Shown here in pieces: positions 15,677 through 25,029 of a stretch of DNA of 53,921 nt. The DNA is from Dysgonomonas sp. PH5-45 (GTDB lineage: Bacteria > Bacteroidota > Bacteroidia > Bacteroidales > Dysgonomonadaceae), in contig NZ_JARXWE010000020.1 of assembly GCF_029893235.1 (NCBI RefSeq), positions 1 to 53,921 on the forward strand, given 5' to 3'. The notes under the pieces are model-generated. The model saw only the letters and a program-made list of their open reading frames with translations, searched no databases and was not told the DNA's origin. Positions within the stretch are counted from its first letter, which is position 1. The number at the start of each line of letters is the position of its first letter. Position numbers and translations under genes: made by a program.

Positions 15677-17218
15677 ATGAAGAATAATTTACAAATATTT
15701 CTTTTGTTGACTGTCGCTTCCTTGCTTATTTTTTCTTCTTGCGGCCCCAAAAAGACAACAATACATTACGCCGATCTGAAAAACCCGAAAAGGGAATTCC
15801 GTGGCGCTTGGCTGCATACCATAGGGCAAGGGCAATACCGAAACATGACTTCGGCCCAGATGCAGCAGTATTTTGTTGATGTGCTCGATAAATTTCAGGA
15901 AGTGGGCATTAATGCTGTGATTTTTCAGGTACGCCCACAAGCCGATGCGTTTTACAAATCGGATTTAGAGCCTTGGAGCCGTTATCTGACAGGGGTGCAA
16001 GGCAAAGCTCCCGACAGCGGTTTCGACCCCTTGACTTTTCTGGTGAACGAATGCCACAAACGCAATATGGAACTGCATGCGTGGATGAATCCGTATCGTG
16101 TGACCAGTGCCGAAGGGCAGGCATTGGCTCCAAGTCATATTTATAATAGGTATCCCGAACGTTTTGTGAAGTATGGAACACAAACTTACTTCGACCCCGG
16201 AATTCCCGAAAACCGTGAGTTTATCTGCCAAGTGGTGAAAGACATAATAGCCCGTTATGACGTGGATGCCATACATATGGACGATTATTTTTATCCTTAT
16301 CCCATTGCAGGCAAAAGCTTCCCCGACGATGCCAGCTTTGCCCGTTATGCTCCGGAGCAGGGTTTTGCCAACAATCAGCGGTCCGATTGGCGGCGCAACA
16401 ACGTGAACGTACTTATCCAAGAAATAAAACAAACCATCATGCGCAACAAGCCTTGGGTGAGGTTTGGCATCAGCCCTTTTGGTATTTACCGGAACAAAAA
16501 AAGTGATGCCACAGGCAGCGACACAAATGGATTGCAAAACTATGACGATCTGTATGCCGACATAAAACTATGGGTAGAAAAAGACTGGATCGATTATAAC
16601 ATACCTCAGGTTTACTGGGAGATAGGTCATAAGGCGGCCGACTACAATACACTGGTAGAATGGTGGGCAAAGAATAATTTCTACAAACACCTTTATATAG
16701 GGCAGGATGTGAAGCGGACGATGGATGCGCAAACTCCGTCGGGCAACACACAGTTGGCCGATAAATTCATAAAAGCCCGCAGCTATCCGCAGGTAGATGG
16801 AAATTGTTTCTGGAGCGGATATGTGCTTCTTGATAATTACAAGGGTGTTTATGGCGAATTGGTGAATAACTACCACCGCTATCCGGCATTGATACCTGCT
16901 TACCTACATTTACACGACAAAGCCCCGAAAGATATCAAGAAGATAAGGGAAGAATATACCGAAACCAACCACATGTTGGTTTGGGACAGAAACGGTAATC
17001 CTGCCGACCCCGTAAAAGCCCAATACTATGTAGTGTACCGCTTTGCCAAAGGCGAAGCAAAAAACACAGGCAATGCTCGTAATATTGTAGCCATCACACG
17101 CGATACGAGAGTTGTATTGCCATACGAGGGCGGGAAAAACAAATATGAGTATGTCGTTACTTCGGTCGATCGTTTTCATAACGAATCGAAAGGAAAATCG
17201 AAAAAAGTAACATTATAA
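15677..17218 (+). CDS. GHL10 (DUF187) glycoside hydrolase-like lipoprotein, DigH-related
   Basis: 513 aa from ATG 15677. Lipoprotein signal with lipobox SSC (Cys22). The GHL10 TIM-barrel spans about residues 40-400: EFRGAWLHTIGQG, VGINAVIFQVRPQADAFY, LHAWMNPYRV, YFDPGIPENREF, DAIHMDDYFYPYP (acidic pair), RFGISPFGIYRN and WIDYNIPQVYWEIG. A fibronectin-like C-terminal domain (about 420-513) ends the protein. The E. coli relative DigH hydrolyses denuded peptidoglycan glycan strands at the divisome; by analogy this protein may trim peptidoglycan or another glycan from its anchor in the periplasm. A longer frame to 15614 would place the signal peptide internally and is rejected. The gene is 23 bp before the ASCH-like gene. 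Confidence 0.92.
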   Translation: MKNNLQIFLLLTVASLLIFSSCGPKKTTIHYADLKNPKREFRGAWLHTIGQGQYRNMTSAQMQQYFVDVLDKFQEVGINAVIFQVRPQADAFYKSDLEPWSRYLTGVQGKAPDSGFDPLTFLVNECHKRNMELHAWMNPYRVTSAEGQALAPSHIYNRYPERFVKYGTQTYFDPGIPENREFICQVVKDIIARYDVDAIHMDDYFYPYPIAGKSFPDDASFARYAPEQGFANNQRSDWRRNNVNVLIQEIKQTIMRNKPWVRFGISPFGIYRNKKSDATGSDTNGLQNYDDLYADIKLWVEKDWIDYNIPQVYWEIGHKAADYNTLVEWWAKNNFYKHLYIGQDVKRTMDAQTPSGNTQLADKFIKARSYPQVDGNCFWSGYVLLDNYKGVYGELVNNYHRYPALIPAYLHLHDKAPKDIKKIREEYTETNHMLVWDRNGNPADPVKAQYYVVYRFAKGEAKNTGNARNIVAITRDTRVVLPYEGGKNKYEYVVTSVDRFHNESKGKSKKVTL

Positions 17219-17241
17219 CTTGCCGACACTAAGAAAAGAGG

Positions 17242-17694
17242 ATGACACCAAACAAAGAAAACACCCTGAATGTAACTATCGGGAAAGCCGAGTTCGACCT
17301 GATTGAGAGAGGTGTACAGAAAAACCTGTTCAGGGAAATAACAGACCGGAACTTTAAAAAACATCTCCTCTACGATTATACCGAAAACCTGCTTTATGTG
17401 GCAGCAGGAGCATGGCACAACACGGAGAAAGAGCCCGATGACATCTTGCTTTACAATGAGGGTACTTATCCGTTTCTGCCCACAGAGTACAAGTTCGTAA
17501 CATTGGCAACAGGCTCTAAGATAAACCGTAAAACCATGACAGTGGAGGTTAAGGACGTTTCTTTCTTTGCCGCTACCGATTCCACAGAAAAGGTTATCCG
17601 CCTGAAATGGTCGGAACGCATAGGCTTCGTTCCCGACAATGAAGGAGAGTTGGCCTCGTGGTTTGTGGTGTATCATCTGGGGAATAGAATTTAA
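17242..17694 (+). CDS. Small protein, possibly ASCH-like fold
   Basis: 150 aa, soluble, no signal peptide. FDLIERGVQKNLFREITDRNFKK (about 19-41) recalls the start of ASCH-like proteins (DxIxxGxKxxEYREI), and MTVEVKDVSFF followed by a C-terminal FVVYHLGN also fits that order. ASCH domains bind RNA or modified nucleosides, which would suit its place between a glycosidase and an rRNA methyltransferase gene, but the match is weak and from memory. It starts 23 bp after the GHL10 gene and ends 55 bp before the methyltransferase ATG; likely one transcript. Confidence 0.65.
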   Translation: MTPNKENTLNVTIGKAEFDLIERGVQKNLFREITDRNFKKHLLYDYTENLLYVAAGAWHNTEKEPDDILLYNEGTYPFLPTEYKFVTLATGSKINRKTMTVEVKDVSFFAATDSTEKVIRLKWSERIGFVPDNEGELASWFVVYHLGNRI

Positions 17695-17749
17695 TGAGAT
17701 TAACCGGAACGAAAACCGATTCCGAATTTTAAAATATAGCATAGCTGCA

Positions 17750-18922
17750 ATGGAAAAAACATTTACGATGATTGCCAAAACAATGGCAGGCTTAGAAGAC
17801 GTACTGGCCGAAGAATTAATAGCTTTAGGGGCAGACGATCTGCAAATAGGCACTCGGATGGTATCGTTTTCGGGCGATAAAACCCTCCTCTACAAAGCCA
17901 ATATCCATTGCCGCACGGCATTGCGTATACTGAAACCCATACACACCTTCAAAGCCCGTACGGCGGACGAGATTTATGCCGAGATAAAGAAGTTCAACTG
18001 GTTCGACTATCTGCACGAAGAAAAAACCTTTGCTGTCGATTCGGTTGTTTTTTCCGACATCTTCACACATTCAAAATTCGTGGCATATAGGGTAAAGGAC
18101 GGCATTGTAGATTTTTTCACCCAGAAAACAGGCAAACGCCCTTCGGTAAGCGTAGCAAACCCCGAGGTGCTGATAAATATACATGTGGCTCACGATAAAT
18201 GCACGCTCTCGCTCGACAGTTCGGGCGAATCGTTGCACAAACGGGGTTATCGTGCCGCCCAGACCGAAGCTCCGCTTAATGAAGTTTTGGCAGCCGGAAT
18301 GATTCTGAAAACAGGATGGCGGGGCGAATGCGATTTCGTTGACCCCATGTGCGGTTCGGGTACGTTGCTTATAGAAGCTGCTATGATTGCCATGAACGTT
18401 CCCCCCGGTATTTACAGGCAGAGTTTCGCTTTTGAGAAATGGGCCGATTTTGACCAGGAGTTGTTCGACCATCTTTATAACGACGACAGCGGCGAACGCG
18501 AATTTGAACATAAAATATACGGCTCCGATATCTCGGCAAGAGCCATCAAGATAGCCGAGGAGAACATCAAGAACGCAGGACTGTCGCGTCATATCAATTT
18601 GCAGGTAAAATCCCTGCAACAGTACACCGAAGCTCCCGCCGAAAAAGGTTTGATTGTAACAAATCCGCCTTATGGCGAACGCATCAAGCCCGACGATTTG
18701 TTTGGCCTGTACGAAATGATAGGCGAACGCCTGAAACATGTATTTATGGGCTACACAGCATGGGTGTTGAGCTACAAAACCGAATGTTTCCATAAAATAG
18801 GTCTGAAGCCAACCTCCAAAATTAAACTGAAGAACGGCTCGCTCGATTGCGAATACCGCCGCTACGATATATTTGCCGGCAAAAAGTACGACCGTGCCAA
18901 AAAGCAAAACACAGACCAATAA
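17750..18922 (+). CDS. THUMP-domain class I SAM-dependent RNA methyltransferase (RlmL N-terminal/YpsC-like)
   Basis: 390 aa from ATG 17750 (MEKTFTMIAKTMAGLEDVL, the usual family start; the frame extends to 17639 but that part overlaps the preceding gene). A ferredoxin-like plus THUMP region covers about residues 1-160 and binds RNA. The Rossmann methyltransferase domain holds CDFVDPMCGSGTLLIEAA (about 198-215, SAM loop), YGSDISARAI (about 265) and IVTNPPYGERI (about 303-313), whose NPPY is the N2-guanine methylation motif. Known relatives make m2G in 23S rRNA (RlmL, G2445). Length matches the single-function form; the RlmK half is absent. Confidence 0.93.
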   Translation: MEKTFTMIAKTMAGLEDVLAEELIALGADDLQIGTRMVSFSGDKTLLYKANIHCRTALRILKPIHTFKARTADEIYAEIKKFNWFDYLHEEKTFAVDSVVFSDIFTHSKFVAYRVKDGIVDFFTQKTGKRPSVSVANPEVLINIHVAHDKCTLSLDSSGESLHKRGYRAAQTEAPLNEVLAAGMILKTGWRGECDFVDPMCGSGTLLIEAAMIAMNVPPGIYRQSFAFEKWADFDQELFDHLYNDDSGEREFEHKIYGSDISARAIKIAEENIKNAGLSRHINLQVKSLQQYTEAPAEKGLIVTNPPYGERIKPDDLFGLYEMIGERLKHVFMGYTAWVLSYKTECFHKIGLKPTSKIKLKNGSLDCEYRRYDIFAGKKYDRAKKQNTDQ

Positions 18923-19050
18923 AGCAAAATGCAAAAGTAAGAATTGTCATTTGCCATTTCTGTCTTTCAGGCTAAGGTTTTTTATTCCGAAAATATCTTG
19001 AAAAAAGAGAAGTTAACCTAAAAACAGGGCGGGTATTACCCAATCTTTCT

Positions 19051-19059
19051 TATCTTTGC
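19051..19059 (+). promoter_or_regulatory. Bacteroidetes -7 box of guaA
   Basis: TATCTTTGC, a perfect TAnnTTTG plus C, 40 bp before ATG 19100. No TTTG at the -33 position. A short GGGTATTACCC palindrome (19031-19041) lies just upstream. Confidence 0.6.
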
Positions 19060-19099
19060 AGGCAATTTTAATAATCAATTTACTTAATAGTTTTTGGCT

Positions 19100-20620
19100 A
19101 TGCACGAGAAGATAATCATTCTTGATTTTGGTTCTCAAACCACACAACTTATTGGCAGACGCATACGCGAGTTAAATACCTACTGCGAAATTTTGCCTTA
19201 CAATAAATTTCCGTTTGATGACCCAACCATTAAAGGAGTAATACTTTCGGGTAGTCCTTTTTCGGTGAACGATCCGAATTCTTTTAAACCCGATCTGAGC
19301 CAGATAAGGGGCAAATATCCTGTTTTGGGCATTTGTTATGGAGCACAATATATAGCATACACCTCGGGTGGTAAGGTTGAAAAAGGCGATTCGCGCGAAT
19401 ACGGCCGGGCGCACCTGACATCTATCAAACCTCAAGATTCACTGTTTGATGGTATTCCTGAAGGTTCGCAGGTATGGATGTCGCACGGAGATACCATAAC
19501 CTCTCTCCCCGACAATTTTGAACCTATCGCAAGTACCGAAGACGTAAAATACGCGGCTTACAGGGTTACTACAGAAAAAACTTGGGCTGTGCAATATCAC
19601 CCCGAAGTTTTCCATTCGGTAGACGGAACAAGATTGTTGAGCAACTTCCTTAATATTTGCGGATACAAGCGCGATTGGTCGCCGTCTTCGTTTATAGACA
19701 CAACAGTAGCTGAGTTGAAGGAGAAACTGGGGAACGATAAAGTTATACTTGCCCTTTCGGGTGGAGTCGATTCGTCGGTTACAGCTGTATTGTTAAACAA
19801 GGCTATCGGGAAAAACCTCACATGTGTTTTTGTTGATAATGGCTTGTTGCGTAAAAACGAATTCCAGAGCGTTCTGAAAGATTACGAACATCTTGGGCTG
19901 AATGTTTTGGGCATAGACGCTAAAGAAAAATTCTATACTGCTTTGGCAGGCGTTAGCGATCCTGAGCAAAAGCGAAAAATTATAGGCCGTCTTTTCATTG
20001 AGGTTTTCGATGAAGAAGCTCATAAGTTGAAAGATATAAAATGGTTAGGACAAGGCACTATCTATCCGGATATTATAGAATCGCTGTCAATTACGGGAAC
20101 AACCATCAAATCGCACCACAACGTAGGCGGACTGCCTAAGGAGATGAACCTGAAACTGGTTGAACCCCTGCGCCTGTTGTTTAAGGACGAGGTTCGCCGT
20201 GTTGGCTTGGAATTGGGAATGAAGGAGCATCTTATAAAACGTCATCCGTTTCCCGGTCCCGGCTTGGCAATACGTGTTCTTGGTGATATCACTCCTGAAA
20301 AAATTGAAGTACTTCAGAATGCCGATGATATTTATATTCGTGGCTTACGCGAACATGGCTTGTACAATCAGGTTTGGCAAGCAGGAGCAGTTTTGCTACC
20401 CGTTCGTTCGGTTGGCGTGATGGGCGATGAAAGAACATACGAAAGTACCGTAGCTTTGCGTGCTGTTACTTCGTCCGATGGTATGACTGCCGACTGGGCA
20501 CATCTGCCATATGAGTTTTTGGCAAAAATATCGAACGAAATTATCAATAAAGTACAGGGAGTTAATCGTGTAGTGTACGATATCTCATCAAAACCCCCTG
20601 CAACCATAGAGTGGGAGTAA
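19100..20620 (+). CDS. guaA: GMP synthase (glutamine-hydrolysing)
   Basis: 506 aa, normal family length. XMP + ATP + glutamine + H2O gives GMP + AMP + PPi + glutamate, the last step of GMP synthesis. The class I glutamine amidotransferase domain (about 1-190) has the nucleophile in GICYGAQ (Cys79) and the His-Glu pair in QYHPEVFHS (about 168). The ATP-pyrophosphatase domain starts with [10 protein letters not shown] (about 216), and the C-terminal dimerisation domain has [15 protein letters not shown] and ends [12 protein letters not shown] 19100 ([11 protein letters not shown]) is preferred to the TTG two codons upstream because it matches the family start. It has its own promoter (19051) and terminator (20682-20722). 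Confidence 0.98.
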   Translation: MHEKIIILDFGSQTTQLIGRRIRELNTYCEILPYNKFPFDDPTIKGVILSGSPFSVNDPNSFKPDLSQIRGKYPVLGICYGAQYIAYTSGGKVEKGDSREYGRAHLTSIKPQDSLFDGIPEGSQVWMSHGDTITSLPDNFEPIASTEDVKYAAYRVTTEKTWAVQYHPEVFHSVDGTRLLSNFLNICGYKRDWSPSSFIDTTVAELKEKLGNDKVILALSGGVDSSVTAVLLNKAIGKNLTCVFVDNGLLRKNEFQSVLKDYEHLGLNVLGIDAKEKFYTALAGVSDPEQKRKIIGRLFIEVFDEEAHKLKDIKWLGQGTIYPDIIESLSITGTTIKSHHNVGGLPKEMNLKLVEPLRLLFKDEVRRVGLELGMKEHLIKRHPFPGPGLAIRVLGDITPEKIEVLQNADDIYIRGLREHGLYNQVWQAGAVLLPVRSVGVMGDERTYESTVALRAVTSSDGMTADWAHLPYEFLAKISNEIINKVQGVNRVVYDISSKPPATIEWE

Positions 20621-20681
20621 TCTCTCCACTGGTTTTTATTGTGTTATATAAGCATTGACGAAACCCAATAATAAAAACTTC

Positions 20682-20722
20682 AAAAAGTGTATCCTATACA
20701 GAGATGGGGTACACTTTTTTTT
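20682..20722 (+). terminator. Rho-independent terminator of guaA
   Basis: AAAAAGTGTATCC (20682-20694) pairs, with T-G wobbles, with GGGGTACACTTTTT (20706-20719); the plus strand continues TTT, giving a U tail. Confidence 0.8.
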
Positions 20723-20767
20723 GTATGCCGTTGCCCCTCTATATTAATGGTAATATACCAAACAAAA

Positions 20768-20790
20768 AAAGTAGCTTACTGAGCTACTTT
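20768..20790 (-). terminator. Rho-independent terminator of the fimbrial operon
   Basis: Perfect 9-bp stem AAAGTAGCT (20768-20776) with AGCTACTTT (20782-20790), loop 5 nt. On the minus strand it is followed by TTTTGTTTGG. It lies 35 bp past the stop codon of the last fimbrial gene. Confidence 0.8.
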
Positions 20791-20824
20791 CTTTATTCTA
20801 TTAATATTGTGGGAGCATAATTCT

Positions 20825-21820
20825 TTATTCTTCGTTCAGCTCGCTAACAATGCGCCATTTGATTTCTGCCGAAGCAGTGCCAACGCTTCGCTTTTGGGAT
20901 GGCGAAGGAGATGATGGCGCGCTTAAATCAAGATAGAAGGTATAACGTTTACCCATTTGGAATACAAAATCCGGGAGCGTATAACTATCTTCACCTGTAG
21001 TAACCGATGTCCCCTCTATCATATCGTAGTTTACAGTGATATTAAAATCAGCGACATCCGGTTCTTGTGGTTGCGGAAGCACCATCAGGCTACCTATTTC
21101 CCTATAAGTGCTGCCATCTGTCTCTATGGGATATTTCTGATAGACGGTATAGTCTCTCGTCCCTGACTGTCCATACCACGACCAAATTGATGTTGCTTCA
21201 TTATCTATTCCTGTAAGGATACCTTGGTTACATAAGCCAACCAACGTTATCTTTTTTATACGGTATTCAACACCGGGGTTGTTGCTGCATGCCTGAAAAT
21301 TAACAACCGAAAGCGCATGTTTAAAGTCGAGCTGAATAGGGTTAGCTGTTTTATCAAGGCTGGTGGCCACCATAAAATCTTCCTGCTCTTGATGGTTGGT
21401 GCTTACAGTATATTCGATAGAAACTTGATTTATGTCGTTTTCTATGTGAAGCACATCCAAGCCCGACGATATTGCCGGAGTGTAGGCAAAAAAGCTTACC
21501 GAACCATATCCCGGCCAGTATTTTATGGGCGAATACACCCAGCTATTGCCTTGTTTTTCCACAAGTTGGTTGTCCATAAACGAATAGTAAACCCCATCTC
21601 CTTTATTCCAGAGGGCCGATACACGAAAATATTGCATATCATCGATGGTGGTTTTTGCGGCACGCAGGCTTGAAGTGGAGCAATCAAAAGCAATGGCATT
21701 TGTTCCTGTTCCATTGCCCGTAGCGGTATCCTCGTCCGAACACCCGGCAAAAAACAAGACCGACAGGAAAAACAAAACCGCTGCCCATCTACCAATCTTT
21801 AGTTTGTTGTTTCTCTCCAT
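20825..21820 (-). CDS. Fimbrillin family lipoprotein
   Basis: 331 aa with lipobox FAGC (Cys27). Fimbrillin-like features are KYWPGYGSVSFFAYTP (about 95-110), EDFMVATSLDKTANPIQLDFKHALSVVNF (about 145-173) and the C-terminal VFQMGKRYTFYLDLS. The KYWP...FxAYSP and LxFxHALSxVxF motifs are shared by the Bacteroidales FimA/Mfa superfamily, whose lipidated precursors are cut and assembled into type V pili on the surface. The protein is the last gene of the operon and a close cousin of the fimbrillin half of 21952-23994. It could be a shaft or accessory subunit. Confidence 0.88.
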   Translation of the reverse strand: MERNNKLKIGRWAAVLFFLSVLFFAGCSDEDTATGNGTGTNAIAFDCSTSSLRAAKTTIDDMQYFRVSALWNKGDGVYYSFMDNQLVEKQGNSWVYSPIKYWPGYGSVSFFAYTPAISSGLDVLHIENDINQVSIEYTVSTNHQEQEDFMVATSLDKTANPIQLDFKHALSVVNFQACSNNPGVEYRIKKITLVGLCNQGILTGIDNEATSIWSWYGQSGTRDYTVYQKYPIETDGSTYREIGSLMVLPQPQEPDVADFNITVNYDMIEGTSVTTGEDSYTLPDFVFQMGKRYTFYLDLSAPSSPSPSQKRSVGTASAEIKWRIVSELNEE

Positions 21821-21855
21821 TTCAAATTTCTTTTTCGTAGCTTTTTATTTTGTAA

Positions 21856-21883
21856 CCGGAAGGGGACATTCAACCCCTTCCGG
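21856..21883 (-). promoter_or_regulatory. Perfect 10-bp hairpin between the two fimbrillin genes
   Basis: CCGGAAGGGG (21856-21865) and CCCCTTCCGG (21874-21883), loop 8 nt, ending 36 bp before the start codon of the downstream fimbrillin. The minus-strand tail TTACAAAATAAAAA is not a U run, so a processing or partial-attenuation element setting subunit ratio is more likely than a full terminator. A second small palindrome, ACAGGTAAAACCTGT, lies at 21900-21914. Confidence 0.5.
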
Positions 21884-21951
21884 CTTGGATTATTAATTAC
21901 AGGTAAAACCTGTAGTGTAACTTAGTCATTGAAATATTAGGAAAATTAAGG

Positions 21952-23994
21952 TTATGGTATAGCCGTAACTTTATTTTCTTGACCAGAAAGTAACTGACCT
22001 ATAACCGTACCATCCGCTGTTACGATTTTACTGATCTCTCCCGCACCAGATCCGCTAGCAACATTTAATATACCATAACCTGTACCATTTAGATAATCCC
22101 GTGTGCATCCTGTCCATAGCACCAACTCAGATATAAAACTGAATCTAGGATTAACGGCTTTGATATTTTTGCTGTCTTGTATATCCAATTTCTTTAATAA
22201 GATACCTCCATAATTACTATTTTCAAATTCAATTTTCTGCAAAGCTTTATTTCCTAAGGCACTTACATTTGATATCTCAATTTTATCACCTTTTTTAGAA
22301 TAAGAAGAAGCCTTAGCAGTATTCGCGGCAAAGATCAAGTTAGTAAGTTTCGCATTATTCTCTATATTCAGAGTTTCAATTTTACAATCGCGTATAGTCA
22401 ATGTCTCAATATTATTATTTGATAAATTGAGTTCCGGAATAGTGATACTTGCATCATTTGGCATAGGTACTTCGGTCAATCCGCAATTCGACATATTTAA
22501 TGTACCTGTTATGGTAACTGCCGCCAAATTTATTTTGTTAGTTCCTCCAAACTCTGTAATCCTTGTATTCGATACATCCAAATTTTTAATAGTAGCTGCG
22601 CTACCAAACTTCAGAGTTGTTAAAGCCGTATTGGAAAGATTTACTGTACCAAGATTTATTGTACTATAGAATTCTACTGTGTTAAGTTTCGCATTTTTAG
22701 ATGCATCAAGGTCACTACCACCGGTAGCATCCTCAACAGTAAGTTTTGTTATGTTCTCAAAATACTCAAGGCCAGTGAAATCGGTTGTTTTTACCGAACT
22801 ATTCTTAACCGTTAAAGAGGTTTTTGATAATAGATCAGCTTTAGTAACCGCACCTGTCAACCACCCCGCAGCAGCTAAAAGATCAGCACTAATTACCGAA
22901 CGATAATCATTCAGTTCCGGCAGATAGCCAGGAGCATTTTCGGTCCAATTGCTTACTCTAACGCTGAAGTTAATTTCTTTACCCACTTCGTCACCAAATT
23001 CGAGGTAGAAGTTATATTGGCGTCCCATTTCGAAAGTTATAGGCTCGCTTACATCCGAAGGATCGTTCACAGCAAAGTATTTCTCCGCGCTTTTTGTTGC
23101 TGTACCCGCATAGTATATACCGCCAGCAAATGCTTTGTAAGATACTTTTACAGCAAACTTACCTGTACCAGGCACAGTTTTTCCATCTCCGTCATATTTT
23201 GTAGTTGCTTGTGGCAATACCATTACAGCGTTGGTTTGTCCCAATACCGAAGCATAATCGTTAAGCAAATACGCAGGCGATTCGCCTCTGTCTACAGCAT
23301 AGGTTTTAAAACTTGATTGGTCAGTCCATGGTTGACAAGGATAAGTCAAACTATTTTCCTCTGGAATACCAGATAGATTAAGAGTCCCTGTTTCATTCAG
23401 GTTAACCAACTCTACTTTGTCGATAGTGTATGTAACATTTTCTTGAGTAGTCCGTGCAAAGAACATCACACGCGAAAGAGCGTGGTGAAAGTTTAACACA
23501 ACAGGATCTGTTCCATTCGTTCCTCCATTTTGTTGCATAGATCTTGCCACAAGGAAGTCTTCCTGCGCATCTTTGTTGCTGATTTGCGGAACAGTATAGG
23601 TAATAGATTTGGCTGAGGTATAGTCTGTTATACCAACTGTTACATTTTTAGACGAAGAAGGGCTGTAGGCATAGAAGTCAATCTTTTCTCCTTTTGGCCA
23701 ATAACGTTTTGGATTGTAGTTCCATTTACCGTCTTCACCGCGTGTAATGCCCTCTCCATTGAAGAGGTATTCTCCATTGTAGTCACCACCGGTTCTTATT
23801 CCGGTAAGGGTAAAACTCAGGATACTTGTCTCGTCAGTGATTGCCGTACGCAAATTAGACGATGGTTTATCCATCAGTGTGCGAAACTCTATCGCACCGT
23901 CGCCTGCACCTGCAGAACCGCCTAAATCCTCATCGTTAGAGCAAGAGGCAAAGACTAAAGCTATTGCCGAAGCAAATAAAAATAATTTTTTCAT
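21952..23994 (-). CDS. Fimbrillin-domain lipoprotein with C-terminal leucine-rich repeats
   Basis: 680 aa. Lipobox FASC (Cys18). Residues about 30-350 form a fimbrillin region: KRYWPKGEKIDFYAYSPSS, EDFLVARSMQQ, VVLNFHHALSRVMFF, AVMVLPQAT, TFEMGRQYNFYLEFGD and VRVSNWTENA. After a linker (about 355-390) comes a leucine-rich-repeat-like region of about 250 residues: LEYFENITKLTVEDA, NAKLNTVEFYS, TLKFGSAATIKNLDVSNTRI, TLNMSNCGLTEVPMP, IPELNLSNNNIETLTIRDC, IETLNIENNAKLTNLIFAAN and LKKLDIQDSKNIKAV. LRRs bind proteins or glycans, so the molecule may be a pilus-borne adhesin. It sits second to last in the operon, between the DUF5119 and fimbrillin genes. Confidence 0.88.
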   Translation of the reverse strand: MKKLFLFASAIALVFASCSNDEDLGGSAGAGDGAIEFRTLMDKPSSNLRTAITDETSILSFTLTGIRTGGDYNGEYLFNGEGITRGEDGKWNYNPKRYWPKGEKIDFYAYSPSSSKNVTVGITDYTSAKSITYTVPQISNKDAQEDFLVARSMQQNGGTNGTDPVVLNFHHALSRVMFFARTTQENVTYTIDKVELVNLNETGTLNLSGIPEENSLTYPCQPWTDQSSFKTYAVDRGESPAYLLNDYASVLGQTNAVMVLPQATTKYDGDGKTVPGTGKFAVKVSYKAFAGGIYYAGTATKSAEKYFAVNDPSDVSEPITFEMGRQYNFYLEFGDEVGKEINFSVRVSNWTENAPGYLPELNDYRSVISADLLAAAGWLTGAVTKADLLSKTSLTVKNSSVKTTDFTGLEYFENITKLTVEDATGGSDLDASKNAKLNTVEFYSTINLGTVNLSNTALTTLKFGSAATIKNLDVSNTRITEFGGTNKINLAAVTITGTLNMSNCGLTEVPMPNDASITIPELNLSNNNIETLTIRDCKIETLNIENNAKLTNLIFAANTAKASSYSKKGDKIEISNVSALGNKALQKIEFENSNYGGILLKKLDIQDSKNIKAVNPRFSFISELVLWTGCTRDYLNGTGYGILNVASGSGAGEISKIVTADGTVIGQLLSGQENKVTAIP

Positions 23995-24045
23995 TTCGAT
24001 AATTTAGTTTATTAATAATTAGTGTATAATATTTATGTTTGGGGT

Positions 24046-25029
24046 TTATAAATAGACATCAACATTGTCCCAGTCGCCAACCCCGACTTCAAATCCACCA
24101 CCAGAGTCGGGATTCTCTCCTCCCGGTTCCGGGATTTCCGGAATTTTAGTATTGTCTATAAGTATATCATATCCGTCTTTTTGCAGTTTTGCCTCCCTAT
24201 CGGCCATCGATTCGCTTATTTGCCCCGATACGTCCCAATAGGCGGTATAATATAAATTTGCTTTAGAGAGTATTTCTATCGTAAATCTGTTCTGATAGGG
24301 ATACACAGGGCCGAAAGTGTAGAACGAGCCTTCTATATAACCCTTTCCGTTTTCGTCGACCCCTACGGTGGCTTTCTCGAACAAAACGGTAGATCGTTCG
24401 GTGGTTAGCTTGTCGGTCTGGAAAAAATATGTGGCAGCCATCCCCGAAGCAGCCCCGCGAGCCTCGCTTATGTTTTTTGCCCCCGATATATTATTAACCC
24501 GGTAGGTAAACTGGCGAAGCTTATTTTTTGGGTAAAAGTTAAGAATCAGAGTATCTCCACACTCATCGCAAAATACAACGTCGAAAGTTTCTTGCCACGA
24601 ATGCGCAAAGAAATCGCCGCCGGGGTCTTCTATGGTCTTTTCTCCTTCCACGGGTGTAGCCAGTTCTTTGTAGGTCTGGCGCGAAGCTTCGGCACAATAT
24701 GCCTGAAACGTACCGAGCGCGGTTTCGTTCCTGAAATGTACATTTGTTTTGTAATAATCGTAACAGAACGGAATATAAGACGCTCCACCAACAAGTTCAA
24801 TTATACTTTCGCCGCTAATGGGGATGCTATTCACTCCGTAATCGCCCACACCGCCAGTCACAGAAAAAATATTCATCCGCATAGCACGGGTATCCGATTG
24901 TTTTTCCCAATTCACAACCACCTTGATGGCTACATCCCCTTCCGCGCACAAGCCCGCGTCACACAGACTCTTGTTTTCGCAAGAAATCGTGACTAAAGCT
25001 AATATGAACAGGAACAGAATATTTTTCAT
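24046..25029 (-). CDS. DUF5119 family lipoprotein (Mfa2/FimB-like fimbrial subunit)
   Basis: 327 aa with lipobox TISC (Cys17). NWEKQSDTRAMRMNIFSVTG (about 40-59) and the paired Cys of CDECGD (about 170-175) fit the DUF5119 group. Such proteins travel with DUF3575 and fimbrillin genes and resemble the Mfa2/FimB anchor subunits that fix the pilus base and limit its length. The last 30 residues are acidic and Pro/Gly-rich. Its ATG overlaps the stop of the DUF3575 gene by 4 bp (ATGA, 25026-25029), implying translational coupling. The anchor role is inference from context. Confidence 0.85.
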   Translation of the reverse strand: MKNILFLFILALVTISCENKSLCDAGLCAEGDVAIKVVVNWEKQSDTRAMRMNIFSVTGGVGDYGVNSIPISGESIIELVGGASYIPFCYDYYKTNVHFRNETALGTFQAYCAEASRQTYKELATPVEGEKTIEDPGGDFFAHSWQETFDVVFCDECGDTLILNFYPKNKLRQFTYRVNNISGAKNISEARGAASGMAATYFFQTDKLTTERSTVLFEKATVGVDENGKGYIEGSFYTFGPVYPYQNRFTIEILSKANLYYTAYWDVSGQISESMADREAKLQKDGYDILIDNTKIPEIPEPGGENPDSGGGFEVGVGDWDNVDVYL

